Shown: one piece after another, positions 24,884 through 33,103 of the stretch
Numbering within the stretch: position 1 is the stretch's first letter
Layout of the letters: each line of letters starts with the position of its first letter
NCBI RefSeq assembly: GCF_022414575.1
Contig: NZ_JADWYQ010000025.1
Span: 36,995 to 100,994, forward strand
DNA length: 64,000 nucleotides
Reading direction: 5' to 3'
Source: Streptomyces sp. MUM 178J
GTDB lineage: Bacteria; Actinomycetota; Actinomycetes; Streptomycetales; Streptomycetaceae
Program-made: the position numbers and the translations under genes
Notes under the pieces: model-generated
What the model saw: the letters and a program-made list of their open reading frames with translations, nothing else
Databases searched by the model: none
Told to the model about the DNA's origin: nothing

Positions 24884-26272
24884 ATGCCGTACCGCCGTGG
24901 ACGTCTCCTGCCGGTCCTCCTCGCCGTTCTCATCGCAGCCGCCGGTCCAGCGGCAGCGGACCCGGCGGCAACCAATGCGGCGGCGGCCAACCCGGCCGCG
25001 GCGTCCGCGCCCGCCGTCGTCGTCGACGGGCCGGTGCTCGGCCGCAACTTCCCCGATCCCGACGTGGTGAAGATCGGCGACACCTACCACGCGTACGCCA
25101 CCAGCACGGTCGGCAGGAACATCCAGCACGCCACCTCGCGCGACCTGGTGAACTGGACGCTCGCCGCCTCCGACCCCCTGCCCGCCCTCGGGGCGTGGGT
25201 GGACAACGGCCGGCGCCGCGTTTGGGCGCCGGACGTATTCGACAACGGCGACGGTTACACCATGCACTACACCGCCCACGACAGGGCGAGCGGCAAGCAG
25301 TGCATCGGCACGGCCCTCGCCTCCTCCCCCGACGGGCCGTTCCGGCCGGTGGGCGACGCACCGCTGATCTGCCCGGTCGGGCAGGGCGGCGCGATCGACG
25401 CCGCCGGATACACCGAGAACGGCCGGCGCTACATGCTGTGGAAGAGCGACGGCAACTGCTGCGGCATGGACGCCTGGATCCATCTGCAGCCGGTCTCGGG
25501 CGACGGGACCCTCACCTCCGGACGCGCGGTCCGGCTGCTCAGGCAGGAACTCCCCTGGGAGGGCGGGGTCGTCGAAGCGCCCACGCTCATCAGGCGTGAC
25601 GGACGCTACATCCTCTTCTACTCGGCCGGCTCCTACGAGGGCTACGGGTACGCCACGGGCTATGCCGTGGCCGACCGCCTCACCGGCCCGTACACCAAAA
25701 CCGCCGAACCGCTCATGTCCACGGAGTCGTTCGCGGGTGCGGTACGGGGCCCCGGCGGGCAGGACCTGGTGACGGGCCCCGACGGCCGCGACCGCATCGT
25801 CTTCCACGGCTGGAACGCCGACCGCTCCCAGCGCTTCATGTACGCCGCCGACCTTGTCTTCGCGGACGGCCGCCCGTTCGTGCGGGGCAGCGCCGTGCGG
25901 TACCAGGCAGAGGACGCCCGGCTGCACCGGGCCCAGGTGCGGGAGGCTGCGGGCGCTCTCGGCGGCCGGGCCGTCGCGTACATCGACCACGACGACAGCT
26001 CTGTGGAGTTCCGTGCCTTCGCCGTGTCGGCGGGCGTCCATCCGCTGTCAGTGCGCTACGGCAACGGCTCTCTGGACGAGGGCCGTCCGGCGGGGGCCTC
26101 GCACAACCTGTCGGTCAACGGCGAAGACGCGGGGGTCGTGCTCTATCCGTACACGGGCTGGGACACCTGGCGGTACGCCCGTCGGCCCGTGGTCCTGGCA
26201 GCGGGCTGGAACACGATCCGGCTGTCCAAGGGCGAGCGCCACGCGGAGCTGGACTGCCTGGAGGCCGGCTGA
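24884..26272 (+). CDS. Secreted GH43-family glycoside hydrolase with C-terminal carbohydrate-binding module
   Basis: Exported beta-xylosidase/arabinanase-like enzyme, 462 residues. It has an N-terminal signal peptide (residues 1-26, cut near AAADP) and a short Ala-rich linker. The five-bladed propeller of GH43 follows: [19 protein letters not shown] carries the catalytic base Asp, WAPDVF the pKa modulator region, and [19 protein letters not shown] the catalytic acid Glu. The last ~125 residues ([13 protein letters not shown] ... [10 protein letters not shown]) look like a CBM35/CBM6-type module. AAGGAG lies 8 nt before the ATG. Standalone gene; likely acts on plant or cell-wall arabinan or xylan. 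Confidence 0.88.
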   Translation: MPYRRGRLLPVLLAVLIAAAGPAAADPAATNAAAANPAAASAPAVVVDGPVLGRNFPDPDVVKIGDTYHAYATSTVGRNIQHATSRDLVNWTLAASDPLPALGAWVDNGRRRVWAPDVFDNGDGYTMHYTAHDRASGKQCIGTALASSPDGPFRPVGDAPLICPVGQGGAIDAAGYTENGRRYMLWKSDGNCCGMDAWIHLQPVSGDGTLTSGRAVRLLRQELPWEGGVVEAPTLIRRDGRYILFYSAGSYEGYGYATGYAVADRLTGPYTKTAEPLMSTESFAGAVRGPGGQDLVTGPDGRDRIVFHGWNADRSQRFMYAADLVFADGRPFVRGSAVRYQAEDARLHRAQVREAAGALGGRAVAYIDHDDSSVEFRAFAVSAGVHPLSVRYGNGSLDEGRPAGASHNLSVNGEDAGVVLYPYTGWDTWRYARRPVVLAAGWNTIRLSKGERHAELDCLEAG

Positions 26273-26399
26273 CGGCCGCGGCGGACGACTGCGGCTGCAG
26301 GTCTGCGCCGGACAGCAGACGGCGGCGGGGGACGGCGGACAGGTGCGGCTGTGACTGCGCGGAGGCTGCGGCTCCGTGTCGGACGGCAGTCGGCGGCAG

Positions 26400-26450
26400 A
26401 CGGCCGGGGGACGCCGGGGGACGGCCGGGGGACGGCCGGGGGACGCCGGA
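26400..26450. repeat. G-rich ~11-bp minisatellite
   Basis: Tandem array of about four to five units of the type cgccgggggac / cggccgggggac, in the 221-bp convergent gap between the glycosidase and the lectin-regulator gene. Flanking sequence also repeats gcggcggac and ggacaggtgcggc. No gene or clear terminator was seen in this gap. Confidence 0.8.
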
Positions 26451-26493
26451 CAGGTGCGGCGGGCGGCTGAGTGCTGAGCGCCGGGAAACGCCG

Positions 26494-27453
26494 TCAGCCC
26501 CACTTCTGCCGACTGGTCCGGTCACAGGCGAGCGTCCGCAGGCCGCTGCCGCTGTCGTCCAGGCACCTGCGCGTCACCCCGCTCCGCACCTCGACCGACT
26601 CATCGTCCCAGACGGTCACCGACCAGGTCTGAGACGCGGGGGCGTGCGAGCCGCACGGCACGGCGCGCAGCCCTGAACTCCCGTCGTCCAGGCACCGCCC
26701 CGTGGCATGGTTCCTCAGCCGGTGCGTGCCGTCGGCGAGGGTGTGGACGGTCCACCACTGGTAGCTCATCCCATTGCACTTGTAGGTGCGCAGCTTCTCG
26801 TCGAGGCTGTCGTCGAGACAGCGGCCGGTCGCCCGGCTGACGAAGATCCTCCGGGTGCGGGGCAGCCCCGCCGTGCTTCCCGCCGCGCCGTTCTCCCCGG
26901 CGGTGGCCCCGGGTGCGGAGGAACCGGCGGCCGGGGCCGTTGCGGGCGGGGCGGCGAATAAGACGAGCGCGGCCAGGGCGAGCACGACGCCGAGCGCCAG
27001 TCCGGCGAGGGCGCCGGTCGCGGCGTACGCCCGGCGGCTGCGCGGACGGCGCAGCCGGATGCGGCCGACGGCGAGTCGGCGACGGTTGCGGGGCCGCGGA
27101 GCGCCGGGACCGCCGGCGTCGGTCCCCGTGTCCGTGTCCGCATCGGCGTCCGGGACGGCGGGAGGGGCGAAGGGGTATCCCGGGCCTCCCTCCGGCCTGG
27201 GCTGGCTGCGGTCGGCCGCCTCCCACAGGGCGCGGTACTCAGCGGGGTCGGCGCCCAGGGCCCGGCACAGATCGCGGACGGTGGCCCAGGGCGGGACGGT
27301 GCTCCCCCTGAAGTACCGGGACAGCGACGAGTCACTGATCAGCACTTCCTTCTCCAAGGAGCGAAGCGTGCGTCCGGAGCCCTGCTGCAGCGCTCGCAGG
27401 GCGCTGCCCAGGCGCTGCGCCGGAGCTGCCTGAGGCTGTTTCTCCGCAGCCAT
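26494..27453 (-). CDS. Membrane-spanning HTH regulator with extracytoplasmic ricin-B-lectin domain
   Basis: 319-residue three-part protein. Residues ~14-80 form a cytoplasmic XRE-type helix-turn-helix (LRSLEKEVLISDSSLSRYF). An acidic then Arg-rich linker leads to one transmembrane helix (~143-167). After a flexible Ala/Gly/Ser stretch comes a ricin-type beta-trefoil (~200-319) with three RCLDD repeats (starting 211, 253, 296) and QxW-like motifs (QWW, QTW, QKW). The topology implies that sugar binding outside could control DNA binding inside. The ATG at 27451-27453 has GGAGAGGA upstream. A 14-bp palindrome 49 bp upstream may be its operator. Ligand and targets are unknown. Confidence 0.85.
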   Translation of the reverse strand: MAAEKQPQAAPAQRLGSALRALQQGSGRTLRSLEKEVLISDSSLSRYFRGSTVPPWATVRDLCRALGADPAEYRALWEAADRSQPRPEGGPGYPFAPPAVPDADADTDTGTDAGGPGAPRPRNRRRLAVGRIRLRRPRSRRAYAATGALAGLALGVVLALAALVLFAAPPATAPAAGSSAPGATAGENGAAGSTAGLPRTRRIFVSRATGRCLDDSLDEKLRTYKCNGMSYQWWTVHTLADGTHRLRNHATGRCLDDGSSGLRAVPCGSHAPASQTWSVTVWDDESVEVRSGVTRRCLDDSGSGLRTLACDRTSRQKWG

Positions 27454-27813
27454 CGCATTCCTCTCCTCGGACGGTCCCAAGTCGCCCCGCACAACGCTGT
27501 CCTGTCCCGGGACAGATAAGTCCCAGCAGGTCAGAACAGTAGGGATCCCGACATCGCCGAAGCAAACGGGACACTCTTGCGAAGGGTGATGCACCGCCAC
27601 AAAGCTCTGGGCACCGGCTCCGAGACGGAGGCGGCGGTCTCTCGGCGCCACCGCAACGACCGCCACCCCCGTCGCGCACCGGGGTCGCGGCACACGTCGC
27701 GGCCCGTCGCACGGGCCGTCGGTCGACTTCACCGCCTCGCACCACTCGTCAACCCTGGAGAGACTCATGTCCCACGCCCCGACCACGACCAAGGCCCGTC
27801 GCATGGAGCCGAC
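27454..27813. other. Divergent intergenic region with 14-bp palindrome
   Basis: 360 bp between the lectin regulator and the membrane-anchored hypothetical. It contains CTGTCCCGGGACAG at 27502-27515, a perfect palindrome flanked by further tgtcc/gtccc half-sites, as expected for an HTH dimer operator. No gene is supported elsewhere in the region. Confidence 0.5.
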
Positions 27814-28749
27814 ATGACGTTCGCACCGTCCCGGGCACAGGTCCTGGCCCTGCTGGCCGCCACCGTCGCCACGCTGCTCGCTGTGACGGCGGCGGTGTGG
27901 TGGGGGCCGGCGGCGCCGGCCGGCCGTCCCGGGCCCCCGCAGACCGAGACGCCGGGCCGGGCGTCGCCGGACGAGGCCGCACGGCTGCTGCACGACGCGG
28001 AAGAACTGCTGCTGCGGGACTGCATGCGACGGGCGGGCTTCGACTACCACCCCGTGCCCAGCGAACCCCCCTCCGTCGAGCACGCCTTCCCCTATGTCCT
28101 CGACGACGCGGCCTGGGCACGCGAACACGGCTACGGCCGCGACCTCGCCGAGCGGCGGCGCGCCCTCACCCGCAGCGACCCCAACCGCCGGTACTTCGAG
28201 TCCCTGACTCCGCGCCGCAAGTCCCAGGCCCTCGTCGCCGCCAACGGGCCAAGCCCGCGCGGCGTGCTGGCCACCCTGCCCGGCGGCGGCGCAGTGCAGC
28301 GCAGCGACCGCGGGTGCGTCTCCGAAGCCCAGCGGCGGCTCTACGGGGACCTGCCCGCCTGGTTCCAGGCGTCGACCGCCGTCCGCACGCTGGAGCTGGT
28401 CCGCAGGAGCAGGGTGGTGGCCGACCCCCGCTACCGCGAGGGCGTGACCGCCTGGGCGGCGTGCATGCGGGGTGCGGGGCATCCGCACCCGACTCCGGGC
28501 CGTGCCCGCGCCACCGCACTGTCCGCCGCGGACCCGCTCCCGCGGAGCCGGGAGATCGCGCTCGCCCTGGCCGAGGTGCGCTGCGCGGAGCGGTCCGGGC
28601 TGGCCGACACGGCACGGCGGCTCGACGCCCACCACGAGGCGCTGCTGTCCCGCCGGTACCGCCGTGACACCGAGGCGAAGATCCGCCTCGAGACGGGGGC
28701 GCTGCCGCGGGCGCGCGCCGTCGTCGACGGCCGACGGGCCGCGTACTGA
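27814..28749 (+). CDS. Hypothetical membrane-anchored protein
   Basis: Unrecognised 311-residue protein. One N-terminal transmembrane or uncleaved signal helix (residues ~8-30) is followed by an Arg-rich, helical extracytoplasmic domain. Cysteines occur in paired contexts (LLRDCMRRAGFDY, SDRGCVSEAQRR, WAACMRGAGHPH, VRCAERSGL), suggesting disulfides and an internal duplication of a C-x-R-x-A-G motif. The ATG at 27814 with GGAG upstream was chosen over in-frame codons further up because it starts the hydrophobic segment. The I36-type gene follows 51 bp later on the same strand. Confidence 0.7.
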   Translation: MTFAPSRAQVLALLAATVATLLAVTAAVWWGPAAPAGRPGPPQTETPGRASPDEAARLLHDAEELLLRDCMRRAGFDYHPVPSEPPSVEHAFPYVLDDAAWAREHGYGRDLAERRRALTRSDPNRRYFESLTPRRKSQALVAANGPSPRGVLATLPGGGAVQRSDRGCVSEAQRRLYGDLPAWFQASTAVRTLELVRRSRVVADPRYREGVTAWAACMRGAGHPHPTPGRARATALSAADPLPRSREIALALAEVRCAERSGLADTARRLDAHHEALLSRRYRRDTEAKIRLETGALPRARAVVDGRRAAY

Positions 28750-28800
28750 CCCCCATGCCGTGCGCACCGGGCGCACGGCGCTGACCGAAAGGTGACCATC

Positions 28801-29241
28801 ATGCGCACATTCCGTACCGTCCTGGCCTCGCTCGCCGTCGTGGCGGCGGCCACCATGACGGGGGCCGAGGGCCAGGCCGCACCGCCGGCTTCGCCCGCCG
28901 CTCCCGCTCCCCTTTGGGCGGCCGCTCCCGACGGGTTCCTCTACGCCTGGGAGCACGCCCACGCCGGGGGCTTCCACTGCCGCTGGGACAAGGAGAACGC
29001 CAACTGGGCGGGCTGCCGGAACAGGGTCTCGGACGTGTGGAACAACGGCTTCCCCGGACGTCTCGAGGACGTGCGGCTGTTCTACGGCCTGGCCATGACC
29101 GGCTCCTGGGTCTGTCTGCAGCGGGGGGAGTCGATTCCCGACCTGAACGCCGCCGGCACCGTCTTCACCGCACCGGGCCGGGGCCGGGGCGAACGGGTCA
29201 ACGACAACGTGTCCTCCCACGACTGGGTCGACGCGTGCTGA
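28801..29241 (+). CDS. Secreted peptidase inhibitor family I36-like protein
   Basis: Small exported protein, 146 residues, with a signal peptide (~1-27). The mature part (LWAAAPDGFLYAWEHAHAGG...) has the aromatic/Cys pattern of the I36 metalloproteinase-inhibitor group: FHCRWDKENANW, AGCRNRVSDVWNNGFPG and VRLFYGLAMTGSWVCLQ. Four or five cysteines suggest disulfides. The ATG at 28801 follows GAAAGGTGA; the in-frame GTG at 28792 lies inside that ribosome site. It may be co-transcribed with the membrane-anchored protein upstream. Target protease unknown. Confidence 0.8.
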   Translation: MRTFRTVLASLAVVAAATMTGAEGQAAPPASPAAPAPLWAAAPDGFLYAWEHAHAGGFHCRWDKENANWAGCRNRVSDVWNNGFPGRLEDVRLFYGLAMTGSWVCLQRGESIPDLNAAGTVFTAPGRGRGERVNDNVSSHDWVDAC

Positions 29242-29417
29242 CAGCGGACGAGGCCGACACTCGGCGCGTGCCAAAGTGATCACACTCCGTGTCGGGCCGG
29301 GGGTGGGTGCCCTCGGCCCGACATGCGCGTTGTCTGGGACGATGCCGGATCCTCCGCTTCTGGCTACATCCAGCCAAGGCCTGGCCATCACAGGGAGTGA
29401 GCTGGCAGGATCGCTGC

Positions 29418-30461
29418 ATGTCCTCGGCGTCCCGAGCGCTCTCGGCGTTCACTGCATTCACCGCTCTCCCGGTGTTCCGCCGCCTCAGCCGCCGCCGTGC
29501 GCTGACCGGCGCGGTGGCCGGGCTCGTGGTGTCCGGGCTGCTGCTGTGGTGGGTGCTGCCGTTCGGGGCGTCGTCGCCTAGCGGGTCCCTCGTCTTCAGC
29601 ACAGGAGTGAGCAAGGGCGTCTACCAGCGGTACGGGACGCTGCTGAAGGACGCCCTCGGCCGTGATCTGCCGGATGTGGACATAGCACTGCGGACCAGCG
29701 AGGGCTCGCAGCAGAATCTGGCCCGGGTGACGTCCGGCGAGGCGGACTTCACCATCGCCACGGCCGACGCCGTCGCAAAGTACAAGCGGGACGGGCTGCC
29801 GGGCGCGGAGGAGCTGCGCGGCTGCGCCCGGCTCTACGACGACTATGTGCAGCTGATCGTGCCCATGGCGTCGGATGTGAAGTCGGCGCGGGACCTGAAG
29901 GGCAAGCGGGTCGGCGTGGGACATGACGGCTCGGGGGTGCGGATCATCGCCGACCGGCTGCTGAAGGCGGCGGGCCTTGACCCCAAGAACGACATCACCC
30001 CTGTTCCGGAGGGCCTGGACACGCTGCCGGGCCGGCTGGAGCGCGGCGAGATAGATGCGTTCTTCTGGTCGGGCGGGCTGCCCACCGGGACGGTGCAGCA
30101 GCTTTCGGAGCGATTCTCGATCCGGCTGGTGCCTCTGGAGGAGGAGCTTGTGGAGCGGCTGCACACGGTCGGCGATCCCACGAGCCACTACCGCTCAGCC
30201 GTGATACAGCCGAATGCGTACTTCCATGTGCAGGACGGCCAGGCCGTGCCGACGGTGGCGGTGGCGAACCTGCTGGTGACAACTGACCGGATGGACCCGG
30301 AGATGGCCGAAGGGGTCACCCGCACGGTGATCAACAGCCGGGACGGCATAGGCCAGTCGGTCCACCCGGCCCAGCGCGTGGATCTGCGTACCGCCGTGTA
30401 TACGGACCCGCTGCCGCTGCACCGGGGGGCCCGGCACTACTACCGCTCGGTCAAGCCCTGA
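29418..30461 (+). CDS. TAXI-family TRAP-type solute-binding protein, membrane-anchored
   Basis: 347-residue TAXI (TRAP-associated extracytoplasmic) binding protein. A basic N-terminus precedes one transmembrane helix (~26-46). There is no lipobox Cys, so it is probably tethered by that helix. The binding domain shows LVFSTGVSKGVYQRYG, TSEGSQQNLARV, GEADFTIATADAV and LKGKRVGVGHDGSGVRIIA. No DctQM-type permease gene is nearby. It converges on a histidine kinase/response regulator pair, so a sensing role is plausible. GGCAGGA lies 8 nt before the ATG. Its C-terminal codons fall inside a tandem repeat (30441-30564). Confidence 0.88.
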   Translation: MSSASRALSAFTAFTALPVFRRLSRRRALTGAVAGLVVSGLLLWWVLPFGASSPSGSLVFSTGVSKGVYQRYGTLLKDALGRDLPDVDIALRTSEGSQQNLARVTSGEADFTIATADAVAKYKRDGLPGAEELRGCARLYDDYVQLIVPMASDVKSARDLKGKRVGVGHDGSGVRIIADRLLKAAGLDPKNDITPVPEGLDTLPGRLERGEIDAFFWSGGLPTGTVQQLSERFSIRLVPLEEELVERLHTVGDPTSHYRSAVIQPNAYFHVQDGQAVPTVAVANLLVTTDRMDPEMAEGVTRTVINSRDGIGQSVHPAQRVDLRTAVYTDPLPLHRGARHYYRSVKP

Positions 30462-30564
30462 GGGCTGCCATTCCACCACGTCCCAAGGGCTACCACTCCG
30501 CCGGACCTGGGGCTACTGCTCGGCCACCGCGCTGAGGGCTACCGCTCGACCACGTCCTGAGGCG
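30441..30564. repeat. Five degenerate ~25-bp tandem repeats spanning two gene ends
   Basis: Units of 23-26 bp of the form taccgctcg-n-ccacgtcctgagggc start at 30441, 30466, 30491, 30514 and 30540. The first unit encodes the last residues and stop of the TAXI protein, and the last unit overlaps the C-terminal codons and stop of the histidine kinase on the other strand. No better hairpin terminator was seen between these convergent genes. Confidence 0.75.
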
Positions 30565-32017
30565 CACGCCCGCCCGTGGCCCGGGCATGACCGCGCCTGC
30601 CCGTACCCTCCTCCTTCTGCGCGGCGGTGTCGTCCGGGGCCATACGGCGGACGGCGACCGTCACCCGCAGGCCATGCGGTTCCCGGTGGGCGTAGGAGAG
30701 CGAGCCTCCGCCCGCCGACAGCAGGGCGCGCGAGATGGACAGCCCGAGTCCCGAGCCTTTGACGTTCTGATGCCGGCCGCTGCGCCAGAAGCGGTCGCCG
30801 ATGCGGGCCAACTCCTCATCGGTCAGGCCGGGGCCGTGGTCCTCGACGACGATTCGCGACACCTCGCCGTGGGCGGCTGCGGAGACGGAGACCTTTTCTC
30901 CTCGCGGAGTGAACTTCAGCGCATTGTCGATCACCGCGTCCAGGACGCTGGAGAGCGCGACGGGGTCGGCCCAAGCGGCGACGGGGGCTGTCAGGTCGCT
31001 GAGCCGGACGCCGCGCTCGTCGGCCAGCGGACGCCAGGCCGAGACCCGCTCGGCGGCGAGCTCGCCCACGTCGACCAGTTGCAGGTCCGCAGCGGCATGC
31101 TCCGCCAACGCCAGATCGAGAAGATCGTCCAGCACCTGCGCCAACCGCTTGCCCTCGGTGCGCACCGAGCCGATCTCCTCGTTTCCGGCAGGCAGTTCGA
31201 GCGCGAGGAGCTCGATGCGCAGCAGCAGTGCGGCCAGGGGGTTGCGCAGTTGATGGGAGGCGTCGGCGACGAAGGCACGCTGCTGTTCGAGGACCTCTTC
31301 GACGTTGTCGGCCATCTCGTTGAAGGAGCGGGCGAGCCTGCGCAGCTCCGGGGGGCCGCTCGCCGCCGCGACGCGCGACTTCATCCGGCCGGTCGCTATG
31401 TCGTGGGTGGCCGCGTCAAGGATGCGCACGGGCCGCAGCACCCAGCCCGTGAGCCGGAAGGCCGCGCCCACGGCGAGCAGCATCGCCGCGGACTCGCCCG
31501 CGACGATCAGCAGCCAGCCGCGCACCACCCGCGAGCGCAGTTGGTCGGTGGGCGAGTCGGTGAAGACGACGGCGACGACGTCGCCGTCCCGCACCACGGG
31601 CGAGGCGACGACGAGCCGGGCGTCGGTCTGCCAGGGCCAGACCTGCGGAGGGTCCGAGCTGCGCCGCCCGGACAGCGCCTCCTGGAACGCCTCCCGGCTG
31701 TCGCCGGTCTCGGGCACCCACCAGTCCTGCGGGGCGCGGGCCATCGTGGAGTCGTTGTAGTAGAAGACGCCCGCCTTGATGCCGTATGTGTCGTGGTAGC
31801 GGTCGAGCTGCGCCTGAAGTGTGGCGCGCCGCTCGTCGAGGGCGGGCCCCTCGGTGACGAACTGCGCCAGGGCCGCGAAGCGCACGGTGTCGTCGATCCG
31901 GTCGACGACGACCTGTTGCTGCTGCGCCGCGGCGAGGCTGACGGCGAGCGGGAAGCCGAGCGCCAGCAGCACGCCCGCCATGAGGACGATAAGCAGAGGG
32001 AGAAGTCGGGTGCGCAC
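30539..32017 (-). CDS. Sensor histidine kinase
   Basis: Membrane HK of 492 residues. TM1 (~6-32), an extracytoplasmic sensor loop (~33-165) and TM2 (~168-190) are followed by HAMP and a DHp domain with His255 in ADASHQLRNPLA. The ATP-binding domain has N box VIDNALKFTPRG, G1 VEDHGPGL and G2 GSGLGLSISRAL. The last ~30 residues are an Arg-rich tail partly encoded by the 25-bp repeats. The GTG start is 19 nt after the response-regulator stop, so the pair is one operon. It probably responds to a signal linked to the TAXI protein or the divergent glutamate transporter. Confidence 0.93.
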   Translation of the reverse strand: MRTRLLPLLIVLMAGVLLALGFPLAVSLAAAQQQQVVVDRIDDTVRFAALAQFVTEGPALDERRATLQAQLDRYHDTYGIKAGVFYYNDSTMARAPQDWWVPETGDSREAFQEALSGRRSSDPPQVWPWQTDARLVVASPVVRDGDVVAVVFTDSPTDQLRSRVVRGWLLIVAGESAAMLLAVGAAFRLTGWVLRPVRILDAATHDIATGRMKSRVAAASGPPELRRLARSFNEMADNVEEVLEQQRAFVADASHQLRNPLAALLLRIELLALELPAGNEEIGSVRTEGKRLAQVLDDLLDLALAEHAAADLQLVDVGELAAERVSAWRPLADERGVRLSDLTAPVAAWADPVALSSVLDAVIDNALKFTPRGEKVSVSAAAHGEVSRIVVEDHGPGLTDEELARIGDRFWRSGRHQNVKGSGLGLSISRALLSAGGGSLSYAHREPHGLRVTVAVRRMAPDDTAAQKEEGTGRRGHARATGGRAPQDVVER

Positions 32018-32036
32018 GGGGGTCTGCGGGCCTTGG

Positions 32037-32759
32037 TCAGTCGCCGGCCGTCACACCGGACACCGGCGCCACGAGGCGGTAGCCGATGCCGCGCACGGTC
32101 TCTATGAGGGACGGCATCCGGAGCTTGGAGCGCAGCGAGGCCACATGTACCTCAAGCGTGCGTCCCGTCCCTTCCCAGCTCGTCCGCCACACCTCGCTGA
32201 TGATCTGCTCCCGACGGAAGACGACGCCGGGCCGCTGCGCGAGCAGCGCCAGCAGATCGAACTCCTTGCGGGTGAGCTGGACCGTCTCGCCGTCGACGCT
32301 GACGCGCCGCGTCGGGAGTTCGACGGTGACGGCGCCGAGCCGCAGCGCCTGCTCCTCGGGGCCCGGCCCGACGTCGTCTCCGGCGGCGGTGCGCCGGCTG
32401 ACCGCGTGGATGCGGGCCAGCAGCTCTCCCGTGTCATAGGGCTTGACGACATAGTCGTCCGCGCCGATGTTGAGTCCGTGTATCCGCGAGCGCACATCTG
32501 AGCGCGCGGTAACCATGATCACGGGGGTGGAGGTGAGCTTTCTGATCTTTCCGCAGACCTGGTAGCCGTCCTGGTCGGGCAGGCCGAGGTCCAGCAGGAT
32601 GACCCCGAAGGGGGGCTTGCCCTCGTTCTTGGCGGGCAGGACGGAGTGCAACGCCTCCTCGCCGTTGCGCGCGTGCACCACCTTGAAGCCATGGCGTGCG
32701 AGCACGGCGGAGAGCGCGGCGGCGACATGGTTGTCGTCCTCCACGAGCAGCAGTCTCAT
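32037..32759 (-). CDS. OmpR/PhoB-family response regulator
   Basis: 240-residue DNA-binding regulator. The receiver domain (1-~120) has acidic pocket ED at 8-9, phospho-acceptor Asp57 in VILLDLGLPDQDG and the conserved Lys in DDYVVKPYD. The winged helix (~140-235) has LTRKEFDLLALLAQRPG and the recognition region GTGRTLEVHVASLRSKL. The ATG at 32757-32759 (GAGAGGGG upstream) starts at MRLLLVEDDN; the longer frame adds a non-conserved Arg/Gly tail. First gene of the two-component operon, divergent from gluABCD. Confidence 0.95.
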   Translation of the reverse strand: MRLLLVEDDNHVAAALSAVLARHGFKVVHARNGEEALHSVLPAKNEGKPPFGVILLDLGLPDQDGYQVCGKIRKLTSTPVIMVTARSDVRSRIHGLNIGADDYVVKPYDTGELLARIHAVSRRTAAGDDVGPGPEEQALRLGAVTVELPTRRVSVDGETVQLTRKEFDLLALLAQRPGVVFRREQIISEVWRTSWEGTGRTLEVHVASLRSKLRMPSLIETVRGIGYRLVAPVSGVTAGD

Positions 32760-33103
32760 GACGGCCCCTCTCCCTCTTCCGTTCGCGCGGTCGTCATCTT
32801 CACCCGGTGTGCGGTTCATGGTCATCCGGTGCTGTGGCGCCTACGCGGTTGGTCATCCGTTGTCCGGCATCGGACGGCAATGCACCCAGGGGCATCAAGT
32901 CCGATGCCCGCCATGCAGTCAAGGGGCTTCCTGCTGCGGGGCGATATCCGTTATGCACCCGGTACTCCAACCTCTCGCCGCTTAACGCAGAGTGCCCGGC
33001 CGCAGCCGGATCGTTATGCTCAATTTCCGCTCAGATGTGCTGACGCTGGTCGGACACGGTGATTACTGTCCCCTTCCAACCGAGGAGGACGGAGCAAGAG
33101 CCG
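32760..33103. promoter_or_regulatory. Divergent control region, response regulator / gluABCD
   Basis: 344 bp with no gene. A 10-bp direct repeat, tggtcatccg, occurs at 32819-32828 and 32850-32859, exactly 31 bp apart (about three helical turns) and 60-100 bp upstream of the response regulator. It suits a tandem-binding regulator such as an OmpR-family protein. No promoter elements could be fixed with confidence. Confidence 0.4.

Noticed and set aside
24737..26041. Open frame extending miaB upstream through the glycosidase gene
   Set aside because: High-GC antisense shadow; GH43 motifs on the plus strand are unmistakable and the miaB ATG at 24736 gives the family start.
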